The notes beneath the pieces are model-generated. The model searched no databases. It was not told the origin of the DNA and saw only the letters and a list, made by a program, of their open reading frames with translations. From the NCBI GenBank assembly GCA_018266295.1, contig JAFEAQ010000008.1, positions 248,001 to 312,000 of the forward strand: a stretch of 64,000 nt of DNA. Reading direction: 5' to 3'. This document shows positions 50,550-59,197 of this stretch, piece by piece (the stretch's first letter is position 1; each line of letters starts with the position of its first letter). The position numbers and the translations under genes were made by a program. This DNA comes from Bdellovibrionales bacterium. GTDB taxonomy: Bacteria > Bdellovibrionota > Bdellovibrionia > Bdellovibrionales > Bdellovibrionaceae.

Positions 50550-51812
50550 ATGAGCAACATAAAACCGAAAGCACCGGTGCTGGCTGGCCTTGATATTGGT
50601 TCCACGAAAGTTTGTTTTGTCATCGGCACGGTAAATCCTGAAGGTAAGATTGATGTCGCGGGAGTCGGAACAGCTCCTAATACTGGCATCCGACAAGGCG
50701 TTGTCGTTAACATCGAAGCCACTACTGAATCCATCAAAAAAGCAAAAGAAGAAGCAGAACTCATGAGCGGTTATTCCGTGAATGAAGTGTGGGTTGGCGT
50801 GTCCGGCACACATATCACTTCTTTTGATTCTAAAGGTATGGTCGCGATCAAAAATAAAGAAGTGACCAACCAAGACATCGAACGCGTGATCGAAGCTGCG
50901 AAAGCAGTGGCGGTCCCAGCGGATCGCAATGTCCTTCACGTATTGCCTCGTGAATACAAAGTCGACGGCCAAGACGGGATCACAGATCCTATCGGTATGT
51001 CGGGTGTGCGCTTGGAAGCAAGCGTTCACATCGTGACCGGCGGCCACACAGCTTTGCAAAACTCTGTAAAATGTGTCGAGAAAGCCGGCCTTCGCGTCAG
51101 CGGTCTTGTCTTGAATCAGCTCGCAGCTTCTGCGGCCGTGTTGAGTGAAGATGAGAAAAACCTCGGAGTCTGCGTTGTGGATATGGGCGGCGGCACTTGT
51201 GACGCTGTTTATTTCTCAAACGGCAGCGTGGCTCACACATCTATTATTCCGATCGGTGGCCACCACTTCACACACGATGTGGCGGTGGGCTTGAGAACTC
51301 CTCAAGTATCGGCGGAAGACCTTAAGAAAAAATATGGCTGCGCAATGGCTTCTATGGTGAACGAAAACGAAACCATCGAAGTGGAAGGTGTTGGCGGTCG
51401 TAAATCCCGTTTGATTCCTCGCAAAGATCTCGCGGATGTTTTGGAAGCACGCGCTGAAGAAACTTTGAACCTCATCGCAAACGATATGCGTATGAGCGGA
51501 TTATTGCCTATGATGGGATCTGGCTTGGTACTGACAGGTGGCGCGAGCCAACTCGATGGCCTAGTTGAAATGGGTGAATTTATTTTTGATATTCCTGTTC
51601 GTCGCGGTGGCCCTAGTAAAGTGGGCGGACTTATTGATGTGGTGAAGTCCGGCGAATTCTCTGCGGCGGTGGGATTGTTGTTGTATGGCCTCAGTCAGCG
51701 TAAAGATCTGATTGTGCAAAGCCAGCAAGGACAAGGTGAAATGATTAATTTGGGCGAATCCATCGATGGCTTGGCTCAAAAAGTAAAAGATTTTTTTGGA
51801 CAGATTTTTTAA
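50550..51812 (+). CDS. ftsA: Cell-division actin homologue FtsA
   Basis: Anchors FtsZ to the inner membrane and recruits the divisome. It has 420 residues. Phosphate-1 VLAGLDIGSTKVCFVIG; the SHS2/1C domain region VNEVWVGVSGTHITSFDSKG; phosphate-2 GVCVVDMGGGTCDAVYF; adenosine motif GSGLVLTGGASQLDGL; and a C-terminal amphipathic membrane-targeting helix (VKDFFGQIF). AGGACTTAAGG precedes the ATG. Directly upstream of ftsZ. Confidence 0.97.
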   Translation: MSNIKPKAPVLAGLDIGSTKVCFVIGTVNPEGKIDVAGVGTAPNTGIRQGVVVNIEATTESIKKAKEEAELMSGYSVNEVWVGVSGTHITSFDSKGMVAIKNKEVTNQDIERVIEAAKAVAVPADRNVLHVLPREYKVDGQDGITDPIGMSGVRLEASVHIVTGGHTALQNSVKCVEKAGLRVSGLVLNQLAASAAVLSEDEKNLGVCVVDMGGGTCDAVYFSNGSVAHTSIIPIGGHHFTHDVAVGLRTPQVSAEDLKKKYGCAMASMVNENETIEVEGVGGRKSRLIPRKDLADVLEARAEETLNLIANDMRMSGLLPMMGSGLVLTGGASQLDGLVEMGEFIFDIPVRRGGPSKVGGLIDVVKSGEFSAAVGLLLYGLSQRKDLIVQSQQGQGEMINLGESIDGLAQKVKDFFGQIF

Positions 51813-51844
51813 AAGTTTATCTCTCAAGTGTTTAATAGTTATCA

Positions 51845-51858
51845 GCGCAGGGATGCGC
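51845..51858. other. Small hairpin in the ftsA-ftsZ gap
   Basis: GCGCA (51845-51849) and TGCGC (51854-51858) with loop GGGA, 12 bases before the strong ftsZ ribosome-binding site AGGAGGAG (51870-51877). Possibly part of a local ftsZ leader. Confidence 0.3.
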
Positions 51859-51880
51859 ATAAAAGTTTTAGGAGGAGCGA

Positions 51881-53632
51881 ATGTTTGAATTAGAAGAGAA
51901 TATCAGTATCGGGGCCAACATTAAGGTTGTTGGTGTCGGTGGTGGCGGTAGTAATGCAGTCACAACCATGATCGAGTCAAATATGGGCGGTGTCGAGTTC
52001 ATCGTAGCAAATACTGATATCCAAGCGTTGAACGCGAATAAAGCACCTTCTAAAATTCAATTGGGTCTTGATTTAACAAAAGGTCTTGGTGCAGGAGCCA
52101 ACCCCGATATCGGTCGTCGCGCGGCGATTGAATCTTACAATGAAATCGTCGAAAAACTTGAAGGCGCTGACATGGTTTTCGTCACTGCCGGCATGGGCGG
52201 CGGTACTGGTACCGGGGGAGCTCCAATCGTAGCGAAAATCGCTCGCGAATTGGGTGCACTCACGATCGGTGTAGTGACTAAACCTTTCTTCTTCGAAGGT
52301 AAAAAACGTTCTAAGCACGCTGACGGTGGTTTGGCTGAGCTGAAAGAAAACGTTGATACCCTCATCGTTATTCCGAATCAAAAACTTCTTTCGATCGCGA
52401 CCGAAAAGACTCCACTTTTGGAAACTTTCAAAAAAGCGGATGAAGTTCTTTTGCAAGCGGTTAAAGGGATCTCTGATTTGATCAACATCCGTGGTTTGAT
52501 CAACTTGGACTTCGCAGACATCCGCACTGTCATGGCTTCTAAAGGTATCGCAATCATGGGTACTGGCACAGCGAAAGGTCAAAACCGCGCTGTCGAAGCG
52601 GCTACTGCGGCGATTTCTTCTCCTCTTCTCGAAAACATCCGTATCGATGGCGCTACTGGCATCATCGTCAACATCACGGGTGGTTCTGACCTGAGCCTCC
52701 TCGAAGTGAACGAAGCGACTATGTTGATCACAGAAGCTGCTCATGAAGATGCTGAAATCATCTTCGGTGCGGTGATCGATGACAACATGAGCGATGAAGT
52801 TCGTGTCACTGTGATCGCAACTGGTTTTGCTCAAGAAGACCGTCAAATGGCTTCTGATACCATCAACCAAATGCAGCAGTTCTTGAACGGCACAGGCATC
52901 CAGTTCCCTGGTATGAATGCATCTTCTAGTATGAATATGCTTCCACCAATTCCTGCGATTCCAAACATGCCGAATATGATGCCGCAAATGCCACAGATGC
53001 CGGCAATGCCTCAGTATCACCAGCCACAAGCTCCGGTGATGCCAGCTGAATTGCCACCTATTCAAACGGTACAAACTTCTGTGATGAACTACACTCAAAC
53101 TGTTGAGCAGCAACCAGCAGCTCCAGCGGTTCCGGCTTATGTTCAGCAAATGCAACAGATGCAGCAACAGCATCAGCAGCAAGTAAGCCAACCGGTTTAC
53201 CAAGCTCCTGCTCAACAAGCGGCTCCTGTAGCTCCGCAAATGCCAATGCAGCAACCTGTTCAACAGCCGATGCAACAAGAGCAAGTGGCGACTCCAATCG
53301 CTCCGATTGCTCCACAGCAAGCAGTTCAGCAGCAAGCCGCTCCGCAAATGCAACAACCACAAATGCCACAAGCTCCAAATCCAGCGGAAGCAGCAATGTC
53401 TCCTCGTGATATGTTGATGGCTAAAGCACGTGCTTTCAAAGAAAGCCAAGATTTGAAAGCTCGTCATACACAACCAGAACAATTGTCTATGAACGTGGAT
53501 CATGAACAGCAATCTCTCGAAGAAGCCCGCAAAATGGCTCGCGAGGTGCTGAGCTCTCCATTTTCTGGACAAAACCTCGAAGTTCCTGCTTTCATCCGCA
53601 AGAAACAAGGTTTTGACCTGAATAAAGAATAG
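51881..53632 (+). CDS. ftsZ: Cell-division tubulin homologue FtsZ with very long C-terminal linker
   Basis: 583 residues against about 380-400 in most bacteria. The GTPase core (about 1-320) is fully conserved: [51 protein letters not shown], and the T7 region [11 protein letters not shown]. Residues about 330-555 form a low-complexity linker rich in Met, Pro and Gln (many MPQ/QQP units). The last residues [18 protein letters not shown] are the conserved C-terminal peptide that binds FtsA. The linker is presumably disordered and could suit filamentous growth with many simultaneous septa (inference). Strong ribosome-binding site. Confidence 0.97.
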   Translation: MFELEENISIGANIKVVGVGGGGSNAVTTMIESNMGGVEFIVANTDIQALNANKAPSKIQLGLDLTKGLGAGANPDIGRRAAIESYNEIVEKLEGADMVFVTAGMGGGTGTGGAPIVAKIARELGALTIGVVTKPFFFEGKKRSKHADGGLAELKENVDTLIVIPNQKLLSIATEKTPLLETFKKADEVLLQAVKGISDLINIRGLINLDFADIRTVMASKGIAIMGTGTAKGQNRAVEAATAAISSPLLENIRIDGATGIIVNITGGSDLSLLEVNEATMLITEAAHEDAEIIFGAVIDDNMSDEVRVTVIATGFAQEDRQMASDTINQMQQFLNGTGIQFPGMNASSSMNMLPPIPAIPNMPNMMPQMPQMPAMPQYHQPQAPVMPAELPPIQTVQTSVMNYTQTVEQQPAAPAVPAYVQQMQQMQQQHQQQVSQPVYQAPAQQAAPVAPQMPMQQPVQQPMQQEQVATPIAPIAPQQAVQQQAAPQMQQPQMPQAPNPAEAAMSPRDMLMAKARAFKESQDLKARHTQPEQLSMNVDHEQQSLEEARKMAREVLSSPFSGQNLEVPAFIRKKQGFDLNKE

Positions 53633-53635
53633 AAA

Positions 53636-54382
53636 TTGGAAGCCTGGTTTTTATCTGACATTCACATAAAAACAATGCAAGAGCGCAACAGTGACATCCT
53701 GTTGCGCTTTTTGCATTCTCTGCGCGAGAAAAACCCCCAAGAGATTCACTTGTTTTTACTCGGAGATATTTTTGATCTTTGGGTGGGTGGTTCAAATATC
53801 TTTGTTAAAAAATTTCAGCCACTGGTTGATGCGATTCGTGATTTGAAAAATGCCGGCGCGAGAATCACCTACATCGAAGGCAATCACGACGTCCACATTG
53901 ATTCTTTCTGGAAAAAAAAATTAGGTGTCGAAGTTTTTGTCGAAGCTCAGTTTTATAACATCAATGGTTTAGAAATACGAGTAGAGCACGGTGACCTCAT
54001 CAACCTCGATGACCACACTTACTTAAAATACCGTTCCTTTATTCGCAGACCTTGGGTGAAGCCACTCAGTTGGATTGTCCCCGGTAAATTCTGGGATGAG
54101 GTAGGGAACTATGCAGCCCGTAAGAGCCGCAAGCGCAGCCATGTCTATAGAGTTCGCAATGAAGAAAAGCTTAGTCAGATGATCCGCGCTCACGCTGAAC
54201 GTGTGTACTCTGAGCATCCTTACGATGTCATTATCTCTGGCCACATGCACGTGTACGACGATTATCAGTTCCATGTTGGGGACAAAACGGCCCGTTCCAT
54301 CAATCTCGGCAGCTGGTATGGCCCCGAGGTCAAAGTGTTAAAGCTTTCCAAACAGTCTCTGGAATGGGTCCAAATAAATTAA
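53636..54382 (+). CDS. lpxH: UDP-2,3-diacylglucosamine diphosphatase
   Basis: Lipid A pathway enzyme that cleaves UDP-2,3-diacylglucosamine to lipid X and UMP. It has 248 residues. Calcineurin-like metallophosphatase motifs: SDIHIK, GDIFDLWVGG, EGNHDVHID, VEHGDLI, ISGHMHVYDDY. TTG start at 53636, only 3 bases after the ftsZ stop, so it is translationally linked to ftsZ. An LpxI replacement is not needed. The pairing with ftsZ ties lipid A synthesis to division in this operon. Confidence 0.88.
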   Translation: MEAWFLSDIHIKTMQERNSDILLRFLHSLREKNPQEIHLFLLGDIFDLWVGGSNIFVKKFQPLVDAIRDLKNAGARITYIEGNHDVHIDSFWKKKLGVEVFVEAQFYNINGLEIRVEHGDLINLDDHTYLKYRSFIRRPWVKPLSWIVPGKFWDEVGNYAARKSRKRSHVYRVRNEEKLSQMIRAHAERVYSEHPYDVIISGHMHVYDDYQFHVGDKTARSINLGSWYGPEVKVLKLSKQSLEWVQIN

Positions 54383-54423
54383 AGCGAGTACAAGTTTATG
54401 GTTTAGTGTGATGAGATATTCAC

Positions 54424-54855
54424 ATGGAACTAAAACTAGATAATTGGGAAAGCTTTCTCTACGAATCACGTCCTTTTGCCTATGTCGCGCTTGGTGCCTA
54501 CGCACTGGCTGCCGATAAGCCGGATCTTATATGGATGGCAGCTGCGGCGATTCTGATCTTCTGCGGGATCGTTGTGTTGCGAATGAGATTCGCGGCTCGC
54601 GCGGGATCCACGCTCGAGTCTCTCTATTACGAAAGCTTGCCTTTTCTCTATCTCGGCATTGGCGTGTATGCATTGGCATTTATGAACTTCTCGAAGATTG
54701 CGGTGGGCAGTGGAGTGATCTTACTGTTCTGTGCGACCCGTGTTTTCCACTGGCGGATCCGCAATCGCCGTGCGGTTTTGAGGGTGATCGGTAACAAGCC
54801 TGCCGATGTTAAAAAGAAAGCAGCTGAGAGCACAACGACTCAGCCGCAGCCATAG
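54424..54855 (+). CDS. Small membrane protein made of two tandem repeats
   Basis: 143 residues with four predicted membrane helices in two similar halves. Half 1 has ESFLYESRPFAYVALGAYALA and ends LRMRFAAR; half 2 has ESLYYESLPFLYLGIGVYALA and ends FHWRIRNR. The shared pattern ESxxYESxPFxYxxxGxYALA shows an internal duplication. A basic, Thr-rich cytoplasmic tail follows. I recognise no family. It could be a small transporter-like or structural protein. AGATATTCAC upstream gives no strong ribosome-binding site. Confidence 0.68.
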   Translation: MELKLDNWESFLYESRPFAYVALGAYALAADKPDLIWMAAAAILIFCGIVVLRMRFAARAGSTLESLYYESLPFLYLGIGVYALAFMNFSKIAVGSGVILLFCATRVFHWRIRNRRAVLRVIGNKPADVKKKAAESTTTQPQP

Positions 54856-54860
54856 AAAAT

Positions 54861-54890
54861 AAAAAAGCCGGTTTTCCAACCGGCTTTTTT
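54861..54890. terminator. Bidirectional intrinsic terminator
   Basis: AAGCCGGTT (54865-54873) and AACCGGCTT (54878-54886) with loop TTCC, flanked by six A and six T. It serves the membrane-protein gene and the convergent barrel gene. Confidence 0.9.
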
Positions 54891-54913
54891 CATTCTTATA
54901 TTCTAACTTAAAA

Positions 54914-55642
54914 TTAGAAATTCAAAGTGTAAGCAATGCTACCTTGAATACCTGACAAAGTGGTTTTCAAGTCGCTGCCGTTGATCTCAACTTCTTGGTT
55001 CGAAGCGGCTTGAGAAAGACCAGGAACAGTACCGCTGGCTGAGCTTGCAAGGTTTCTTTCGATTGGCAAGTAACGAAGATTTCCTTCGATGCTCAAGCAG
55101 TGTTCTGGAGTAAAGCAGAAGTCTACACCGAGACCACCCATTGCACCGAAGGCGCTACCAGCAAACGCGATCGAGTTACCACCAGCGCTGATATCACCGC
55201 TCATGCGGCCATAGCCAAGACCGGTTTGCATGTAGAATTTAATGAAGCTGTTTTCAAGCGGGTAAAGACGGAAGATTGGAAAAACCGTCAAACCAGAAAG
55301 TTTGTAGTCATAAGAGTTACCGCCGCCAGAACCTGTCGCGCTTTGCATGACGTATGAAGGGCGGAAGGCAATCGCAAACATGGTACCGCTAAAGCGATAT
55401 TGATATTGCGCAAAGAGTTCGTAAGCAGAACCCATGTCGCCGGTGTCAGCTCCTGCTGCGCGTGCTGTTTTAATCAAAGAGTTGATGTCGTCTTGTCCAG
55501 CAGTTAGAAGACCAAGACCGAATTCCATCGAGTGACCACCACCACCGCCGCCACCGCGGGCTGCAAATGCATTAGGTGCGCTAAACGCAATGATAAGAAT
55601 TCCAACTACGGCGGAAAGCATAGATTTTTTGAATAAAGACAT
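54914..55642 (-). CDS. Outer-membrane beta-barrel protein
   Basis: 242 residues. Signal peptide MSLFKKSMLSAVVGILIIAFSAPNAFA, then a short poly-Gly run (RGGGGGGGHS). Amphipathic strands follow (MEFGLGLLTAG, YELFAQYQYRF, MFAIAFRPSYVM, KLSGLTVFPIFRLYPL, FIKFYMQTGLGYGRM, AMGGLGVDFCF, LSIEGNLRYLPI), ending IQGSIAYTLNF with the C-terminal Phe typical of Bam substrates. Two Cys around DFCFTPEHC. An eight-stranded OmpW/OmpA-like barrel is likely. GGAGG upstream. Function unknown. Confidence 0.78.
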   Translation of the reverse strand: MSLFKKSMLSAVVGILIIAFSAPNAFAARGGGGGGGHSMEFGLGLLTAGQDDINSLIKTARAAGADTGDMGSAYELFAQYQYRFSGTMFAIAFRPSYVMQSATGSGGGNSYDYKLSGLTVFPIFRLYPLENSFIKFYMQTGLGYGRMSGDISAGGNSIAFAGSAFGAMGGLGVDFCFTPEHCLSIEGNLRYLPIERNLASSASGTVPGLSQAASNQEVEINGSDLKTTLSGIQGSIAYTLNF

Positions 55643-55739
55643 TTCGTATCCTCCGTGAAACGTTTTAGATCTATAATAGGTTCTAAGAGGAGAGTGCGCT
55701 GAGCAAGTTAAGTCTCCTTGTCATAGACAAAGGGCCAGC

Positions 55740-56297
55740 ATGAAAAAAGTGAGCGGAAAATTAGTCGAAACAAAATTGAAATCAGATCTTGTCTACCAAG
55801 GCTCTTTCTTGAAAGTTCTCCGAGACGAGGTCGAGCTTCCAGACGGTAATAAGGCCACTCGTGAATACATTCCTCATCCTGGAGCGGCAATGATTATCCC
55901 TGTGACGGATCAAGGTCAGCTCGTGATGATTCGTCAATTCCGCTATGCAGTTCAAAAGATTTTTATCGAGTTTCCTGCGGGAAAAATTGATCATGGCGAA
56001 GACGCGCTTGAAACTGCGAAACGAGAACTCGAAGAAGAAACCGGTTTGGTGGCGAAAGACTATCGTCACCTCACAACGATTCATCCGGTGATTGGTTATT
56101 CCAATGAACGCATTGAGCTTTATTTAGCAAAGGGCCTCAGCGCCACAAAGCAACGCCTTGATCACGGCGAGTTTTTAGATGTGTTTGAAATTCCCTTCGC
56201 AGAAGCGATGACGAAACTCCAGAACGGCGAGATCACTGATGTGAAAACAATGGTGGGTCTCTTCTGGTACAACCAAGTCGTTAACGGGAAGTGGTAA
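55740..56297 (+). CDS. Nudix hydrolase, ADP-ribose pyrophosphatase type
   Basis: 185 residues. The complete Nudix box GKIDHGEDALETAKRELEEETGL binds Mg2+, and VMIRQFRYAVQKIFIEFPAG upstream is the pattern of ADP-sugar pyrophosphatases (NudF type). VIGYSNERIELYLA after the box supports this. It would hydrolyse ADP-ribose or related nucleoside diphosphate sugars. Cytoplasmic. Divergent from the barrel gene with a 97-bp spacer. Confidence 0.88.
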   Translation: MKKVSGKLVETKLKSDLVYQGSFLKVLRDEVELPDGNKATREYIPHPGAAMIIPVTDQGQLVMIRQFRYAVQKIFIEFPAGKIDHGEDALETAKRELEEETGLVAKDYRHLTTIHPVIGYSNERIELYLAKGLSATKQRLDHGEFLDVFEIPFAEAMTKLQNGEITDVKTMVGLFWYNQVVNGKW

Positions 56298-56391
56298 CTT
56301 GCTCGGACACTTCCGCCTTTCGGATATCGCGGCGCTTCTATGAGTAATACGGCCCGGTATTGTTTTTGATAGGCCTCTGCGAGGAGGTTTT

Positions 56392-56748
56392 ATGATTTAC
56401 AATACGCCCTATCAAGACTTGATTGCGGTCAAAGGCATCACGCAAAAATTTTTAGAGGAATACAAAGAAGAAAATGGTTTTTACCCACAAACCAAGCCTG
56501 GTATTTTCTTCAATAGTACTTTCGTTGGCCTTCAAGTAGAGGGATATCGGCACGAGCTAGTAACAAGAAAACATCCAACGAGAACTAAGTGGGAAAATCT
56601 TCTAGAAATGTCTCCAGATTTTTATACCTCTTATGAAATAAATCTGGTTCGAGAGGTCTTAGAGGAAATTACTAACTTAGAAGTTTCAGTTCGTGAACAG
56701 CCTGCAGAAATTGCCAAGGCTTTTAGGTTTAGGCTAAATCTAATTTAA
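56392..56748 (+). CDS. Small protein, function unknown
   Basis: 118 residues with AGGAGG close before the ATG. No signal peptide, no membrane segment and no family recognised. The C-terminal half looks helical (EINLVREVLEEITNLEVSVREQPAEIAKAF). The gene is AT-richer than the heme genes nearby. Its stop overlaps by 4 bases the stop of the convergent gene at 56745-57095. The two together could be a small imported module, since a palindromic repeat (57155) flanks them. Confidence 0.55.
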   Translation: MIYNTPYQDLIAVKGITQKFLEEYKEENGFYPQTKPGIFFNSTFVGLQVEGYRHELVTRKHPTRTKWENLLEMSPDFYTSYEINLVREVLEEITNLEVSVREQPAEIAKAFRFRLNLI

Positions 56749-57095
56749 GAAACTTTTGAGAGCTTCATAACATGCCAAATTTCGATAGCAATATCGTCGC
56801 CTTTTAAATGGAACTCAGCATGTATTTCTTTGCCGTTGAGCTCGCTGAAGAATTCCTCTTTCTTCTCAATAAGAAGACGCGGGCTGAAAGTATCTCTGTT
56901 TTCTACGAATTCACAGTACTTTTCAAAATTGGTGAACTCGAAAACTCTTTTAGGAGTCATCTCGAACTCATGGAACTCTATAAGATAGTAGATATTTTCA
57001 GATTTCTTCAGGATAAAATCTAAGAGGCAGCGTTTGATTTCAACGCTGAGTTCGACTTCATTTTCACGATAGCCTGAGAAATATTTTTCGATCAT
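56745..57095 (-). CDS. Small protein, function unknown
   Basis: 116 residues, acidic, with no signal peptide. It begins MIEKYFSGYRENEVELSVEIKRCLLDFILK and ends HAEFHLKGDDIAIEIWHVMKLSKVS. No family recognised. Convergent with, and overlapping by 4 bases, the gene at 56392-56748. AT-rich. The weak ribosome-binding site AAGAAG lowers certainty. Confidence 0.5.
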   Translation of the reverse strand: MIEKYFSGYRENEVELSVEIKRCLLDFILKKSENIYYLIEFHEFEMTPKRVFEFTNFEKYCEFVENRDTFSPRLLIEKKEEFFSELNGKEIHAEFHLKGDDIAIEIWHVMKLSKVS

Positions 57096-57154
57096 GGCTT
57101 CTTATCGGAAATAGGGGCTATCGCCTCAAGAGCCAAGGCTTAGGTCTGGGGCGA

Positions 57155-57191
57155 ATGGTATAATATACGAGTGAGTCGTCTATTATACCAT
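57155..57191 (+). repeat. 37-bp palindromic repeat, copy C
   Basis: ATGGTATAATA (57155-57165) and TATTATACCAT (57181-57191) are perfect 11-bp arms. Inside, ACGA-GTGAG-TCGT makes a second stem after one mismatch. It is the same element, and the same length, as copy B at 21770-21806. It lies 12 bp past the hemB stop. Confidence 0.65.
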
Positions 57192-57203
57192 TTGATTGGA
57201 AGA

Positions 57204-58187
57204 CTATTTTTTCTTCGCAAGAATCTGAGCCGCTTCTTTCGCGAAATAAGTTAGAATCACATCAGCGCCTGCACGGCGGATCGCCATCAAGCTTTCCATC
57301 ATTGCTTTTTCGCCGTCAAGCCAGCCATTTGCAGCAGCAGCTTTGATCATCGCATATTCGCCACTCACGTTGTAAGCGGCCACAGGGACTGTGAAATTTT
57401 GCTTTAGTAATTGAATGATATCCAAGTACGCCAACGCCGGTTTCACCATGATCATGTCGGCACCTTCATTCACGTCAAGACCTGCCTCCAGCAAGGCTTC
57501 ACGCGAATTGCGTGGATCCATCTGGTAAGTTTTCTTGTCGCCGAATTTAGGTGCTGAATCGAGAGCATCACGGAATGGACCATAGAAGCTCGAAGCATAT
57601 TTCGCAGAGTAAGCAAGAATGCCGGTATTCTCAAAACCTTCGGCATCCAGAGCGCGCCGGATTTCACCGACACGTCCGTCCATCATGTCAGAAGGTGCGA
57701 CCATATCAGCACCTGCGCGAGCTTGAGCCAAGGCCATTTTCACCAATACTTCAATCGTTTCGTCATTCAGAATTTGGCCGTCGCGAACGATGCCGTCGTG
57801 ACCGTCGCTGGAATAAGGATCCAGGGCGACATCAGTAATCACGCAAGCATCCGGGAACTTGTCTTTAATTTTTTTCACGGTTGTTGGCAAAAGGCCGCTC
57901 GGATTGAAGGACTCATCCGCCGTGGAATTCTTCAAAGAATCGTTGATCGCAGGAAAGAGGGCGAAGGAATGGACTCCTAAAGCCTGACATTCTGCTATTT
58001 CTTTAAGCAGATTGTCAGCGCTCAGGCGGAATTGACCCGGCATCGACTTAATCGCGATCTTTTGATCCTGACCCTCGCACAAAAAGACGGGATAAATCAG
58101 GTTGTCGGCACTGATAGCGGTTTCAGCGATCATGTTACGGAGGGCTGGAGTACGACGATTGCGGCGGGGGCGATTGATAATGTCCAT
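57204..58187 (-). CDS. hemB: Delta-aminolevulinic acid dehydratase (porphobilinogen synthase)
   Basis: Condenses two 5-aminolevulinate molecules into porphobilinogen. It has 327 residues from the ATG at 58187 (E. coli 324); an in-frame TTG/ATG extension to 58256 lies before the conserved RPRRNRR start. Active-site lysines are in YSAKYASSFYGPFRDAL and MIMVKPALAYLD. DVALDPYSSDGHDG, with Asp and no Cys, is the metal-loop type of the Mg-dependent rather than zinc-dependent enzymes. It is transcribed away from hemA, opposite to the rest of the heme genes. Confidence 0.95.
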   Translation of the reverse strand: MDIINRPRRNRRTPALRNMIAETAISADNLIYPVFLCEGQDQKIAIKSMPGQFRLSADNLLKEIAECQALGVHSFALFPAINDSLKNSTADESFNPSGLLPTTVKKIKDKFPDACVITDVALDPYSSDGHDGIVRDGQILNDETIEVLVKMALAQARAGADMVAPSDMMDGRVGEIRRALDAEGFENTGILAYSAKYASSFYGPFRDALDSAPKFGDKKTYQMDPRNSREALLEAGLDVNEGADMIMVKPALAYLDIIQLLKQNFTVPVAAYNVSGEYAMIKAAAANGWLDGEKAMMESLMAIRRAGADVILTYFAKEAAQILAKKK

Positions 58188-58309
58188 AGAACCCGTTTTC
58201 GCAGATTCCAGCGGGAAGTAAAGTCTTCTCAGGACCTTCGTATCGCTTTGAGTCAATCGGTCCTAAAATTCGCCGTAGATGACAATTAAATGACAATTCA
58301 AGGCCGAAA

Positions 58310-59197
58310 ATGCAGTACATAAGAGTAATGGAAGACGTCTCTATTCTACATCGCCGTGGCCACGGCAAGGCTTTGCCAGAACTGACCGAAGGTCTGGTTT
58401 GGAAGACTTGCTTGCGCCAGATTGCCTTTGTACCAGCCGGTGCGAACGTGATTCCTTACGAAGAGGGCGATGAGATCTATTCTGGAAAAGACGCCTTCGC
58501 ATTCTTGCTCGAAATCATCTGCGGCTTGCAATCACCGATCGTGGGCGAAACCGAAATCTTCGGTCAGTTCAAAAACTTCGTTGGGACCGCACTTGAAAAG
58601 CAAACCTTTCTGACTTTGCAGCTTCGCGGTTTCTTTCAGTCGTTGATTCAAACGGCGAAGAGCCTTCGCGCCGAACACTTGGTGGGCTTGGGCTCACAAG
58701 GTTACGGCAGCCTCGTTCGTAAGCTTGCGAAAAACGACAAAGCCGTGACTTTGCTCGGTTCAGGTCAGTTGGTTGAAGAAGTTCTTCCTTGGGTTGCGAA
58801 AGAGAAATCACTGCAAGTGGTTTGCCGCAATCCCGAGAAGGCACAGAGATTTGTTGAAAAATATCCGGCATTGAAAATAGATTCTGTTACAAGTGCGCAA
58901 GAGGTCTTCTCTTGTGTGGTTGTGGCGGCGCCGCTTACGGATGAAGCGCTTCTTCAATGGCTGAAGTCTTACAAAGTTCAAAAGATTCTCGATCTGCGTG
59001 GTGAGCTGGAAAAGCCTGAGCTTTTCAAAGATTACCAGTTCATTGGCCTCAAGGACGTTTTCAAGAACATCGAAGAAAATAAGAAAGATCTCAGCCAGAG
59101 AGTTGTTGCTCTCAAGGAATTGGTGCAGAGACGCGCGCAAGAATATTTCGAGCGCACTTTGCATCGCCCTTATGGCTGGGAGGACCTGTGCATCTAA
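58310..59197 (+). CDS. hemA: Glutamyl-tRNA reductase, short and divergent
   Basis: First step of the C5 pathway: glutamyl-tRNA to glutamate-1-semialdehyde. Only 295 residues against about 410-450. The catalytic region reads KTCLRQIAF with C34, in place of the usual STCNR, so the Cys is kept but the Asn is replaced by Leu. CGLQSPIVGETEIFGQFK matches GLDSMVLGEPQILGQVK, and VTLLGSGQLVEEV is the NADPH site. The N-terminal domain is about 15 residues shorter than usual and the C-terminal dimerisation helix is largely lost. Its place ahead of hemCD and hemL supports the role, and no other candidate is in the window. Confidence 0.82.
   Translation: MQYIRVMEDVSILHRRGHGKALPELTEGLVWKTCLRQIAFVPAGANVIPYEEGDEIYSGKDAFAFLLEIICGLQSPIVGETEIFGQFKNFVGTALEKQTFLTLQLRGFFQSLIQTAKSLRAEHLVGLGSQGYGSLVRKLAKNDKAVTLLGSGQLVEEVLPWVAKEKSLQVVCRNPEKAQRFVEKYPALKIDSVTSAQEVFSCVVVAAPLTDEALLQWLKSYKVQKILDLRGELEKPELFKDYQFIGLKDVFKNIEENKKDLSQRVVALKELVQRRAQEYFERTLHRPYGWEDLCI

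Noticed and set aside
52073-53608. 511-codon open frame antisense to ftsZ
   Set aside because: It mirrors the ftsZ codons, especially the repetitive linker, and has no ribosome-binding site or domain; His/Leu/Arg-rich composition is a shadow of CAG/CAA-rich coding.
58188-58256. Longer N-terminus of hemB
   Set aside because: The extra 23 residues are unlike the family and the ATG at 58187 gives the usual length.
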